From: a bacterium
GTDB taxonomy: Bacteria; Chloroflexota; Dormibacteria; Aeolococcales; Bog-877
Length of the DNA stretch: 40,123 bases
Direction: 5' to 3'
Assembly: GCA_021785655.1 (NCBI GenBank)
Contig: JAJYET010000022.1
Coordinates: forward strand, 1 to 40,123
Part shown: positions 16,261-23,814 of the stretch, piece by piece
Numbering within the stretch: the first letter of the stretch is position 1
Layout of the letters: every line of letters begins with the position of its first letter
Notes under the pieces: generated by a model
The model's database searches: none
The model's input: only the letters and a program-made list of their open reading frames with translations
Told to the model about the DNA's origin: nothing
Program-made: the position numbers and the translations under genes

Positions 16261-17289
16261 TCACGGATACCAGACCGGCGCCGAGGTCGCCGTGAGCGAG
16301 AGGTTCTGGGTCACTTCCTGGGGCGCCCCGGGCTTGGCGCTGCTCGCTTTCGGGACCCAGTAGAGCTGGAAGGGGAGGGCCCTCTCTGGCACGTTCATGA
16401 AGATGAGGCTCTGCCCGTTCGGAGCCCAGGTGGGCATGGCCGCCATGGGCCCGCTGGAGAGCTCCTGCAGGGTCCCCAGGCTGCTGCCGTTCCAGCTGGC
16501 CAGGTCGAGGGTCGAGGTCTGGAGCTGGTTGTTGGAGCAGATCATGGCGATCTCGGTGCCCTGGGGGTTCAGGGCGGGCTCGCTGCAGTTCTGCGCCGGG
16601 GTGGTGAGGTACTGAGGCTGGGCCCCGGGTGAGGTTACCAAGGCCAGCTGGGAGTAGACGGCTCCGGTGCTGGTGTCGGTGGCGTACTTGACGTAGATGA
16701 GAGACCCGTTGGCCAGCGGCAGCGGCTCCACGTCCCCCCCCTGGTAGTAGAGGTTGGAGAGGCTCCAAACCGTGGTGCTGGATCCCGGACTGGAGAGCGG
16801 TCCTGAAAGGATCTCGAAGTCCACGTTGTAGTTGGCGTAGGGGTCGATCCAGTTCCACGCATAGAAGAGGCTCTGCCCGTTGGGGCTGACCCGCGGGTAG
16901 TAGACGAAGTGGTTGTCGAAGTACTTGGGGGAACTCTCCTGGAGCAGGGTGCGGATCACCTGGCCACCGGGGCTCAACAGGTAGAGGTCGCTGTAGCCGT
17001 TGCCCTTATCCACCGCCAGCAGGTCCCCACCGGTGGCGGGGGCGACCTGCACCCAGTTGCCGGGCGGGGTGTTGAGCCTGGTGAAGTGCAGCCCCTGGAG
17101 GCTGTAGAGCGAGCCTCCCTGGGCGAGGTAGATGGTCCCCGGGAGGGCCAGCAGGGCCTGGGACTGGACTGGGTCCACGACGTGGTTGGCCCTGCTCTGC
17201 AGGGTGCCCAGGACCGCCCACACCCCGTACCCGAAGAGCGCCATCAGGGCGACGGTGGCGAGGCTCGCGAGGAACTGGCGGGAGCTCAT
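16261..17289 (-). CDS. Membrane-anchored PD40/TolB-like beta-propeller protein
   Basis: 342 residues. An N-terminal helix (about 6-28) serves as an uncleaved signal or anchor. The remainder shows repeated PD40-type blades: PRVSPNGQSLFYAW, EPALNPQGTEIAMIC and PTWAPNGQSLIFM, the usual (P)xWSPDGxxIAF pattern. It is therefore an extracytoplasmic six- or seven-bladed propeller. Its ATG overlaps the stop of the LCP-ligase gene (ATGA), so the two are translated together and probably work together in the envelope. No enzyme motif is visible; a scaffold or ligand-binding role is likely. The pairing of an LCP protein with a propeller is the only functional clue. Confidence 0.75.
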   Translation of the reverse strand: MSSRQFLASLATVALMALFGYGVWAVLGTLQSRANHVVDPVQSQALLALPGTIYLAQGGSLYSLQGLHFTRLNTPPGNWVQVAPATGGDLLAVDKGNGYSDLYLLSPGGQVIRTLLQESSPKYFDNHFVYYPRVSPNGQSLFYAWNWIDPYANYNVDFEILSGPLSSPGSSTTVWSLSNLYYQGGDVEPLPLANGSLIYVKYATDTSTGAVYSQLALVTSPGAQPQYLTTPAQNCSEPALNPQGTEIAMICSNNQLQTSTLDLASWNGSSLGTLQELSSGPMAAMPTWAPNGQSLIFMNVPERALPFQLYWVPKASSAKPGAPQEVTQNLSLTATSAPVWYP

Positions 17290-18323
17290 CCCGGCGGGAA
17301 GTTCTGGGCGATGAGGGAGTTGATCGCCGGCCAGATGGGGACCAGGGCGGCCTGCCCGTTGATGTTCTGGCTGCGGTAGTCGCTGCCCAGCATCACGATC
17401 TGGGTGACGTCCCCGTTGCTGAAGTCGTGGGCCAGCGCCGTTACCGAGCTGATCTGGGAGAGGCTGAGGTTGGTGCGCACCTCACCCGCCAGGCTGCTGG
17501 CGATGCGGGGGATGTCGGCGAGGTTCATCAGCTTGGCGGTGTCCTTGATGTCCACCAGCAGCTGCTGCTGCTTCTGGCCCCTGGCGATGTCCTCCAGGAT
17601 GTCCCCGTGGCGGGAGCGGACGTAGGTGAGGGCGTTGACCCCACCCAGCCGCTGGGGGCCGGGGAGGATGGCGATCCGCTGGTTGGCGTACGGGTTGTTC
17701 CCGGTGAGGTCGGAGGGGTATTGGACGTCCAGGATGGGCATCTGGGCCAGGAGGTCCACCCCGCCCAGCTGGTTCACCAGACCCACCAGCCCCCCGAGGC
17801 CGATCCAGGCCCAGTAGTTGACGGTGACGTTGAAGTTGTTCTCCACCGTCTGGATCGCCGCCGCCGCACCCCCGTAGGAGTACGCGGCGTCTATCTTGGC
17901 GCTTCCCCCGGTGGAGAGGGGCACCCAGAGGTCTCGGGGGATGGAGAGCATCACCGCGTGGTGGGTGGCGGGGTCGACCCGCACCAGGATCATGGTCTGG
18001 GTCAAGACGCTGCTGGGCGAGAATTTGGTGTCGTTGTCAGAGCCCAGGAGCAGGACCGTGAACGGCTGGCCGGGCGGTGGGGGGGTGACCGTGGCGCCCG
18101 GGTGGGTCGCCTTGCCCCCATGTCCGGTGGTCTTCTGGCCGGTGACGTGCAGCGCGGTGGTCACCGCGGGCAGGAAGTAGGCGACCGCACCGCTCACGCC
18201 GGAGACGGCGAAGCCAGCCAGGAGGAGGAACGCCAGCAGGGCTGGGTGCCGGCCCCATGAGAAGGACGATCGGTGGGTCGAGAGCCCGGCGCGGCGGCGC
18301 CTAGGCCTGGTCCCGGCGGCCAT
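17286..18323 (-). CDS. LytR-CpsA-Psr (LCP) family wall-polymer ligase
   Basis: 345 residues. LCP enzymes move lipid-linked glycopolymers onto peptidoglycan outside the cell. A basic N-terminus (PRRRRAG) and one membrane helix (about 29-50) lead into a Thr/Pro/Gly linker and the LCP domain, with signatures VLLLGSDND, MILVRVDPATHHAVMLSIPRDLWV, KIDAAYSYGG and LTYVRSRHGDILEDIARGQKQQQLL. The conserved arginines and aspartates of the pyrophosphate-binding site are present. I chose ATG 18323 because TACAAT ends 8 nt upstream. It is the first gene of a two-gene operon with a beta-propeller protein, and is divergent from fabI. Confidence 0.92.
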   Translation of the reverse strand: MAAGTRPRRRRAGLSTHRSSFSWGRHPALLAFLLLAGFAVSGVSGAVAYFLPAVTTALHVTGQKTTGHGGKATHPGATVTPPPPGQPFTVLLLGSDNDTKFSPSSVLTQTMILVRVDPATHHAVMLSIPRDLWVPLSTGGSAKIDAAYSYGGAAAAIQTVENNFNVTVNYWAWIGLGGLVGLVNQLGGVDLLAQMPILDVQYPSDLTGNNPYANQRIAILPGPQRLGGVNALTYVRSRHGDILEDIARGQKQQQLLVDIKDTAKLMNLADIPRIASSLAGEVRTNLSLSQISSVTALAHDFSNGDVTQIVMLGSDYRSQNINGQAALVPIWPAINSLIAQNFPPG

Positions 18324-18331
18324 GTGCCGGG

Positions 18332-18337
18332 ATTGTA
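18332..18337 (-). promoter_or_regulatory. -10 element of the LCP gene
   Basis: TACAAT on the minus strand (18337-18332), 8 nt before the ATG at 18323. No clear -35 is visible. The spacing implies a very short or absent 5' leader. Confidence 0.45.
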
Positions 18338-18385
18338 GCCGACCCCGGCGAAAGGCCCCTCCAGCCAACTCCGCCCCCAAGCCGC

Positions 18386-18391
18386 TAACCT
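18386..18391 (+). promoter_or_regulatory. -10-like element of fabI
   Basis: TAACCT (TANNNT form) ends 8 nt before the ATG at 18400. No Shine-Dalgarno is present, so the mRNA may be leaderless. Weak on its own. Confidence 0.3.
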
Positions 18392-18399
18392 ACGGCCCG

Positions 18400-19203
18400 A
18401 TGCTGCTCCAAGGTAAGCGGATCCTGGTCACCGGGGTCCTCACCCCAGCCTCCCTGCCCTTCGCCGTCGCCCGGCAGGCTCAGGAGGACGGCGCCGAGGT
18501 GATCCTCACCTCGTTCGGGAGGCCGATGCGGCTCACCGAGCGCAGCGCCCAGCGCCTGGACCCGGTGCCGGAGGTCCTGGAGCTCGACGTCTCCTCGGAC
18601 GCGGACTTCGAGAGGCTGGCCGCCGAGCTGGCGCAGCGCGCCTGGCAGCTGGACGGGATCGTCCACGGGGTGGCCTTCGCTCCCACAGACGCCCTGGGTG
18701 GGGCCTTCCTGGACACCCCCTGGGAGTCGGCAGCCACCGCGCTGCGGATCTCTGCCTACTCCCTGCGCCAGCTGGTGGTCTCCCTCCTGCCGCTGCTCAA
18801 CCCCGCCGGCGCCTCGGTGGTGACCCTGGACTTCGACGCCACTCAGGCCTGGCCGGGGTACGACTGGATGGGGGTGTCCAAGGCCGCCCTGGAGTCCGTC
18901 GTCCGCTACCTGGCCCAGTACCTGGGGCCCCGCGGGGTCCGCGTCAACGCGGTGTCCGCGGGCCCCACCTACACGGTGGCCGCCAAGGGCATCCCCGGCT
19001 TCTCCCAGTTCCCCAGGACCTTCGAGCGCCAGGCACCGCTGGGGTGGGACGCCCGGGATCCGGGGCCGGTGGGGAAGGCCGTGGTCGCCCTGCTCTCCGA
19101 CTACTTCCCCGCCACCACCGGCGAGATCGTGCATGTGGACGGCGGGTTTCACGCCGTGGCGACGTCCGCCAGCTTGCCCGGAGAGTCGGCCGAGGAAGAG
19201 TAG
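18400..19203 (+). CDS. fabI: Enoyl-[acyl-carrier-protein] reductase (NADH), InhA/FabI type
   Basis: Reduces the enoyl-ACP double bond in the last step of the fatty-acid elongation cycle. 267 residues. It begins LLQGKRILVTG, with the FabI-type nucleotide loop continuing to residue 20. The active site is Y154-x6-K161 within YDWMGVSK, the enoyl-reductase spacing shared by FabI and InhA and unlike the Y-x3-K of ordinary SDRs. RVNAVSAGP and the GEIVHVDGGFH end are typical. The GYDWM-V-K form is close to mycobacterial InhA. The 3' end overlaps the convergent MFS gene by 55 bases. As a FabI/InhA type it would be expected to be the target class of triclosan-like inhibitors. Confidence 0.92.
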   Translation: MLLQGKRILVTGVLTPASLPFAVARQAQEDGAEVILTSFGRPMRLTERSAQRLDPVPEVLELDVSSDADFERLAAELAQRAWQLDGIVHGVAFAPTDALGGAFLDTPWESAATALRISAYSLRQLVVSLLPLLNPAGASVVTLDFDATQAWPGYDWMGVSKAALESVVRYLAQYLGPRGVRVNAVSAGPTYTVAAKGIPGFSQFPRTFERQAPLGWDARDPGPVGKAVVALLSDYFPATTGEIVHVDGGFHAVATSASLPGESAEEE

Positions 19204-20438
19204 TCGCCGCGGGGCCGGCGCCGGGCCCAGAGGGCGGCACCGACGGCGGCGGTCACCAGGGCCACCGACCCCGCCATCGCCAGGGTCGCCCGGCTGCCGA
19301 AGTTCTCCTCCACCCAGCCCGCGAGCGGGCTGCCGATGGGGGTGGTGCCCAGGAAGACCCAGAGGTACAGCGCCATCACCCGGCCGCGCAGGTGGGCTGG
19401 GGTGTGCAGCTGGATGATGCTGTTGGACATCGCCGAGTAGACGATCATCCCGGCCCCGGCCACCGCCAGCAGGGCCATGGCCGGCACGATGCCCTCCATC
19501 TGGCCGGCACCGGCGAGGAAGATGCCGAACACGGCGCATCCCGCCAGCAGCGCCGGGACCGCCGCCCGGCCCGCGTAGGCGACTCCCAGAGCTCCCAGGA
19601 GAGCCCCCACGCCCAGGGAGGCGGAGAGCAGCCCGAAGCCGGTCGCGCCCACGTGCAGGCCGTTGCGGGCCAACGCCGGGACCATCACCGAGAGGTTGTA
19701 GGAGAAGGTCCCGACCGCCAGCATGAGAAGGATCACCATCAGCACCTCCGGGGTGCGGCGGGCGTAGGCGGCTCCTTCACGGATCTGGGCCAAAGCGCCT
19801 TCAGTGGACCGGGGCCGTCGGCTCAGGTGCAGCTCCTTGGGGCGCATCAGCCAGAGCGCTCCGATCACCGCCACATAGGAGATGGCGTTGAGGTCGAAGC
19901 ACAGGGCCGTGCCCACGGTGGCGATCAGGATCCCGCCCATCGCGGGCCCCACTACGCGGGCCCCGTTGAAGACCGTGGAGTTGAGGGCGACAGCGTTGGG
20001 CAGCTGGTCACCGCCCACCATCTCCGGGACGAACGCCTGCCGGGTCGGTCCATCCACCACGTTGATCAGCCCGAACGCCGTCACCACCAGGAACACCTCC
20101 CAGGTCTGCACCTGGTGCAGGCCCACAAGGATTCCGAGGGCGCCGGCCACCACGGCGAACGAGCTCTGGGTGGCGATGAGCATGCGGCGCTTGGGGAAGC
20201 GGTCGGCGATCACCCCGCCGAAGGGTTGCAGGAGCAGATTGGGCAGGAACTGCACCATGACCAGCAGGCCGAGCATGAAGGCCGAGTGGGTCAGCTGCAG
20301 GATCAGCCAGGCCTGGGCCGTGGACTGCAGCCAGCTGCCGGTCACCGAGACCAGCTGCCCCCCGAAGAACAGCCGGTAGTTGCGCGTCGACAGCGCCTGG
20401 AAGGTGCGCTGGGTGATCGCCAGCGGGGTGCGGATCAC
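19149..20438 (-). CDS. MFS exporter, EntS-like
   Basis: 429 residues with about twelve membrane helices. The N-terminus, FQALSTRNYRLFFGGQLVSVTGSWLQ, is typical of the MFS_3/EntS group of drug and siderophore exporters, as are the loop PFGGVIADRFPKRRML and the second-half signature HLRGRVMALYLWVFLGTTPIGS. The start is a GTG overlapping the stop of the MarR gene (GTGA), so both are one operon and MarR probably controls this pump. The gene's end runs 55 bases into the 3' end of fabI on the other strand. Substrate unknown. Confidence 0.9.
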   Translation of the reverse strand: MIRTPLAITQRTFQALSTRNYRLFFGGQLVSVTGSWLQSTAQAWLILQLTHSAFMLGLLVMVQFLPNLLLQPFGGVIADRFPKRRMLIATQSSFAVVAGALGILVGLHQVQTWEVFLVVTAFGLINVVDGPTRQAFVPEMVGGDQLPNAVALNSTVFNGARVVGPAMGGILIATVGTALCFDLNAISYVAVIGALWLMRPKELHLSRRPRSTEGALAQIREGAAYARRTPEVLMVILLMLAVGTFSYNLSVMVPALARNGLHVGATGFGLLSASLGVGALLGALGVAYAGRAAVPALLAGCAVFGIFLAGAGQMEGIVPAMALLAVAGAGMIVYSAMSNSIIQLHTPAHLRGRVMALYLWVFLGTTPIGSPLAGWVEENFGSRATLAMAGSVALVTAAVGAALWARRRPRGDYSSSADSPGKLADVATA

Positions 20439-20896
20439 GGCTCCACCTCGGTGAGCCGCTCCAGCACCTCCATCGCCCGTTCCAGGGCCACGATCTGCGC
20501 CCTGGTGAGGCCGGATAGCCGGGCCGCGAACCAGGCCCGCCGGGCCGCGATGGCAGCCTCGGCCAGCTCCTCACCCCGAGCTGTGAGACCCACCCGCACG
20601 CAGCGGCGATCAGATCGGTCTCCGGCCTTGGAGACCAAGCCCTCCGCCTCCATCTGGGCCAGGAGGGCGGTCATCGAGGGGGTTCGCACCCCCTCGGCCT
20701 GGGCCAGCTCCGAGACCGTCGCGCCGGGTCTCCTCAGGAGGAACGAGAGGACCGGGAACTCTCCCGGTCTGAGGCCGATCGGGATGTGCGCCTGGCGCAG
20801 CCCTTTGGACAGCCGGCTCACTATCCCTGGGAGCCTCTCTCCGAGCTCTGCCCCCACCGCCTCGACCCCGTGGTCCCGATCCGCCAGTGCGCTCAC
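20435..20896 (-). CDS. MarR-family transcriptional regulator
   Basis: 153 residues. The winged helix-turn-helix is seen in PGEFPVLSFLLRRPGATVSELAQAEGVRTPSMTALLAQMEAEGLV, followed by the wing DRSDRRCVRVGLTARG, a standard MarR signature, with helices at both ends for dimerisation. One cysteine sits in the wing (C99). It is first in an operon with an MFS pump, the classic arrangement in which MarR represses the pump until a ligand binds. The promoter, which starts about 35 nt upstream, carries two abutting dyads that are the likely operators. Confidence 0.92.
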   Translation of the reverse strand: MSALADRDHGVEAVGAELGERLPGIVSRLSKGLRQAHIPIGLRPGEFPVLSFLLRRPGATVSELAQAEGVRTPSMTALLAQMEAEGLVSKAGDRSDRRCVRVGLTARGEELAEAAIAARRAWFAARLSGLTRAQIVALERAMEVLERLTEVEP

Positions 20897-20900
20897 ATGG

Positions 20901-20926
20901 TTAGTCTACCTAATTAGCGCGCCTAA
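20901..20926. promoter_or_regulatory. Twin MarR operator, TTAG-N5-CTAA repeated
   Basis: Two identical-form dyads lie back to back: TTAG-TCTAC-CTAA (20901-20913) and TTAG-CGCGC-CTAA (20914-20926). Each is 13 bp. They cover the -10 and the spacer of the marR promoter, so occupancy would block RNA polymerase. The 13-bp pitch places two protein dimers on slightly different helix faces. Confidence 0.6.
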
Positions 20927-20931
20927 GTAAA
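20903..20931 (-). promoter_or_regulatory. Promoter of the marR-MFS operon
   Basis: On the minus strand: -35 TTTACT (20931-20926), a 17-nt spacer, -10 TAGACT (20908-20903). The ATG at 20896 follows after 6 nt, so the transcript is probably leaderless. The marP stop codon lies just upstream at 20933. Confidence 0.5.
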
Positions 20932-20932
20932 C

Positions 20933-22114
20933 TCAGGAGACGCAGGACCCCGTCCCGACCCGGGCGGTGTCGGCAAGGTTGCTGGAGATCTCGGGCAGCA
21001 CCTCGGCGGCACTGAGCGCGTACCCCTCGTTGGTGGTCACCAGCGACTTCGCGAAGACGATCCCCAGCACCTGTCCGGAGAGGCTGACGAAGGGGCCGCC
21101 CGAGTTGCCGGGGATGACCTCCGCCTGCAGCACCAGGATCTGCCTCGTAACCAACCCCTGGGAGTAGATGTCCCGACCGACGGCTTCGACCGTCCCCCGC
21201 ACCGCGCCGCCCACCACCTGCTCCGGCCCTCCGTCGGGGTAGCCCACGACCGCTCCCTCGGTTCCCCGCGGGGAGTTCTGGCTGAACGTGAGCGGGGGCA
21301 GTCGAAGGGCGGGGACCCGCAGCAGCGCCAGGTCGACCTGGGGATTGAAGTACACGACCTCGGCGGCCAGGGGCGCCGCGGACCCCGGGACCTGCACCTG
21401 GACCGAGTGGCCGCCGGCGACCACGTGGGCGTTGGTCACCACCAGTTGGGGGCCGACCGGGAAGCCGCTCCCTTCGATGAGGCCCCCGCAGCCGCTGGTG
21501 ATCACCTTCACCGTCTCGGCGGCCACCTGTCCCACCTGCGGGTGGGCGGCCAGGTCGTGGGGGATCAGCACCGGTCCCGGGAGCGGTGGCACCAGGGTGG
21601 CGAAGACCTCAGGGAAGGGCACCGAGCTGAGCAGGTGCTGGAGGTCTCCCATCCAGGCCGGTCCGGCCGGCAGGGTGCGCGCCAGGGAGCGGAGGATCGA
21701 GGAGCCTTGGATCTGACTGGAGAGCTGCGGTATGGGTCCAGCGGCGAAGATCAAGCCCAGATACCAGCTCACCGCCAGGGTGACGATCAGGTTCCAGGCC
21801 ACCCCGGCCAGCGAGTCGAGGCCCCCTCCGATCCGCGTCCTGAGGGCCGTCAGCCGCACCTTAGCCCCCAAGAGGCCGCCCAGGGCGTTGCCCAGGAAGC
21901 CGACCGCCAGCACCACCGCGATGGCCAACGCCGTGCGCTCGGCGCTGGAGAAGCCGTGCAGTCGCGCCGGTATCAGCGTGGCCAGCCAGGAGCCGAGTAG
22001 GAGGCCGCCCAGGAGCCCGGCCATCGACAGGACCGAGAAGGTGAGCCCGCGCCGGTACCCGGACACCCCAGCTACGGCCAGGGCCAGGACGATGGCCAGG
22101 TCGACCAGATTCAT
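20933..22114 (-). CDS. marP: MarP-like membrane serine protease (CvpA + trypsin-like)
   Basis: 393 residues from ATG 22114. The first 125 residues hold four hydrophobic helices of the CvpA/colicin V production type. After a linker, a chymotrypsin-fold protease follows, with the full triad: H230 in TNAHVVAG, D261 in PQVDLALLRV and S338 in PGNSGGP. Cysteines C209 and C391 are placed like the pair that forms the redox-sensitive disulfide in Mycobacterium tuberculosis MarP (Rv3671c), which maintains internal pH under acid stress. By analogy, it is an envelope protease acting outside the membrane. A few longer starts exist upstream, but the MNLVDL start fits the family. The stop is next to the marR promoter. 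Confidence 0.9.
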   Translation of the reverse strand: MNLVDLAIVLALAVAGVSGYRRGLTFSVLSMAGLLGGLLLGSWLATLIPARLHGFSSAERTALAIAVVLAVGFLGNALGGLLGAKVRLTALRTRIGGGLDSLAGVAWNLIVTLAVSWYLGLIFAAGPIPQLSSQIQGSSILRSLARTLPAGPAWMGDLQHLLSSVPFPEVFATLVPPLPGPVLIPHDLAAHPQVGQVAAETVKVITSGCGGLIEGSGFPVGPQLVVTNAHVVAGGHSVQVQVPGSAAPLAAEVVYFNPQVDLALLRVPALRLPPLTFSQNSPRGTEGAVVGYPDGGPEQVVGGAVRGTVEAVGRDIYSQGLVTRQILVLQAEVIPGNSGGPFVSLSGQVLGIVFAKSLVTTNEGYALSAAEVLPEISSNLADTARVGTGSCVS

Positions 22115-22205
22115 GGCGCGGCTGCGATCATGCGGGAAGGCCCAGCCGCTGCCCCACAATGGCGGCCAGGTTCGGCGCCCGCCAGGTGCGGATTTGAGGG
22201 ACGAG

Positions 22206-22694
22206 ATGCCTGAAGGCCAGCCAGAGGGGAGGGGCCGCTACGGGCGGGCGCCTGCGCAGAACAGGATCTACATCCCTCTGCCCCAAGACTGGCGCTCCTG
22301 CATCCTGCCTCTCATCGGGCTGGCCACGCCAGTGGGGCTGCTGGTGGTCAACTTCTCGGCCTGGGTCATCTCCCAGCTGGGGGCCTTTCGCTGGGGGGTG
22401 GCGGTCAGCGCCCTCATCAGCGCCCTCATCCTCAACAGCCTCACCGCTCTCAGCGTCTACCGCTATGTGCGCAACCGCTGGCCGGACTTCGTGGTCTCCC
22501 GCCAGGAGAGCGAGACCTGGGTCCTGGTGGGGGCCATCGTGATCATCCTGGCGGTGGCTGTCCTCTCGGCCCTCTTCTCGTATGTGGGGATGGCCAATCC
22601 CAAGCAGCTCCCCAACGGAATCGCTGTGGTGACCGGGTTCCTGGGGGTGGTGATCCCCCTGGCCCTGATCCTCGGCCTCAACCGTCGTCGCTGA
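22206..22694 (+). CDS. Membrane protein of unknown function, four helices
   Basis: 162 residues from ATG 22206 with a purine-rich GAGGGACGAG just ahead. A charged N-terminus (30 residues) precedes hydrophobic helices at about 36-56, 63-82, 103-127 and 138-158, ending in a basic NRRR tail that is probably cytoplasmic. A cytoplasmic loop YRYVRNRWPDF lies between helices 2 and 3. No family motif recognised. It is divergent from marP, with 91 bases between the two starts, and convergent with rpiA. It could be a small envelope protein regulated with marP, but nothing proves that. Confidence 0.6.
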   Translation: MPEGQPEGRGRYGRAPAQNRIYIPLPQDWRSCILPLIGLATPVGLLVVNFSAWVISQLGAFRWGVAVSALISALILNSLTALSVYRYVRNRWPDFVVSRQESETWVLVGAIVIILAVAVLSALFSYVGMANPKQLPNGIAVVTGFLGVVIPLALILGLNRRR

Positions 22695-22696
22695 CT

Positions 22697-23407
22697 TCAG
22701 CGGGTCTCCTCCAGGTTCCCCAGCACCTCCACCCCGTGGCCGTCCGATATCACGGCCGCCGTCGCCAGGTCGAGAAAGAGGCCGTGCCCCACCACTCCTG
22801 GCACCTCGGCCAGCCGCTGGGCCAGCCGGCGCCACGGCTCGGAGCAGCCAGCAAGGTCCGCATCCAACACCAAGTTGCCGTTGTCGGATATGAAGGGGTC
22901 GCGGCCGCCGCGCAGCCTGGTCCTGAGCCGGCAGAGTCCCTCGATCCGGCGCTGGGTGCCTTCCCAGTCGAAGCGCAGCACCTCGATGGGGAGCGCCGCC
23001 CGCTCGCCCAGCCGTCCCACCTGCTTGGACGAGTCGGCGACCACCCAGAAGCGCCGGCTCCGCTCGGCGACCATCTTCTCCCGGACCATGGCGCCCCCCG
23101 CTCCCTTGATCAGGTCCAGCCCTGGGGTGACCTCATCGGCACCGTCGATGTCGAGGTCCAGCCCTTGCCCGGTGTCCGGGAGGAGAGTGATGCCCATCGA
23201 ACGGGCGCGCCGCTCCGTGGCCTCGGAGGTGCAGACCGCCGAAACCACCAGCCCCTGGCGGACGCGCGGCTCCAGGGCGTCCAGGAACGCCGAGGCAGTT
23301 CGGCCTGTGCCCAGCCCAAGGCGCATCCCCGGCGCCACCCGCGCGGCGGCGAACTCTCCCACCTTGGCGAGGGCGACTCGGAGCCGCTCCGGGGGCAGGG
23401 CGGTCAG
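22697..23407 (-). CDS. rpiA: Ribose-5-phosphate isomerase A
   Basis: Interconverts ribose 5-phosphate and ribulose 5-phosphate in the pentose phosphate pathway. 236 residues. Signatures: GLGTGRTASAF (the substrate phosphate loop), a DGADEV motif with the catalytic acid region, KGAGGAMVREKMVA, and FISDNGNLVLD near the end. The start is unusual. No ATG, GTG or TTG fits the family's N-terminus; a CTG at 23407 overlaps the TGA of the upstream PPOX gene (CTGA) and gives a normal length, so I infer CTG as the start with translational coupling. The frame is open further upstream to 23581, but that would overlap the PPOX gene. Third gene of ppk-PPOX-rpiA. Confidence 0.88.
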   Translation of the reverse strand: MTALPPERLRVALAKVGEFAAARVAPGMRLGLGTGRTASAFLDALEPRVRQGLVVSAVCTSEATERRARSMGITLLPDTGQGLDLDIDGADEVTPGLDLIKGAGGAMVREKMVAERSRRFWVVADSSKQVGRLGERAALPIEVLRFDWEGTQRRIEGLCRLRTRLRGGRDPFISDNGNLVLDADLAGCSEPWRRLAQRLAEVPGVVGHGLFLDLATAAVISDGHGVEVLGNLEETR

Positions 23408-23814
23408 CCGGAGCGCTCCGGGCCGGAACGCTCCACCGTGATCCGCAGCAGGACCCGGCGCTCCGTGACCATGGCGGCTCGATATTCGTCCCAGTTCGGG
23501 TGTTCGCCCACCACCGCCCGGTAGTACTCCTCCAGGAGGGGCAGGGCGGTCGGGAGGGACACCACCTCGGCCGATCCCCACACCACCACCCAGGGACCGA
23601 AGAACCGATCGGTGAAGGCGGTGAGCGCCACCCTGGGATCTCGGCCCACATTGAGGGTCTTCACCGCCCCCTCCCGGCTGCTGATCACCACCCGTCCTTC
23701 CCCGTCCACTCCAGCCACCACCGGGGACAGCTGGGGGGTGCCGTCCCGGCGGTAGGTGGCCAGGACCGCCCGATGGTTGGAGGAGATGAAGGCCAGGGCC
23801 TCGGCGCTACCCAT
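23404..23814 (-). CDS. PPOX-class (F420-type) flavoprotein oxidoreductase
   Basis: 136 residues from ATG 23814, with GGGGAGG as ribosome-binding site. It is a split-barrel fold protein: FISSNHRAVLATYRRDGTPQLSPVVAGV then RVVISSREGAVKTLNVGRDPRVAL, and a closing WDEYRAAMVTERRVLLRI. This layout is typical of the PPOX/pyridoxamine oxidase-like family that uses F420H2 in actinobacteria and Chloroflexi. FMN, F420 or haem use cannot be decided by eye. It overlaps the ppk end by 8 nt and the rpiA start by 4 nt, so it is in one operon with both. Its substrate is unknown. Confidence 0.8.
   Translation of the reverse strand: MGSAEALAFISSNHRAVLATYRRDGTPQLSPVVAGVDGEGRVVISSREGAVKTLNVGRDPRVALTAFTDRFFGPWVVVWGSAEVVSLPTALPLLEEYYRAVVGEHPNWDEYRAAMVTERRVLLRITVERSGPERSG

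Noticed and set aside
19044-20930. Plus-strand frame across the MFS and MarR genes
   Set aside because: Gly/Arg/His-rich shadow; both minus-strand genes are certain.
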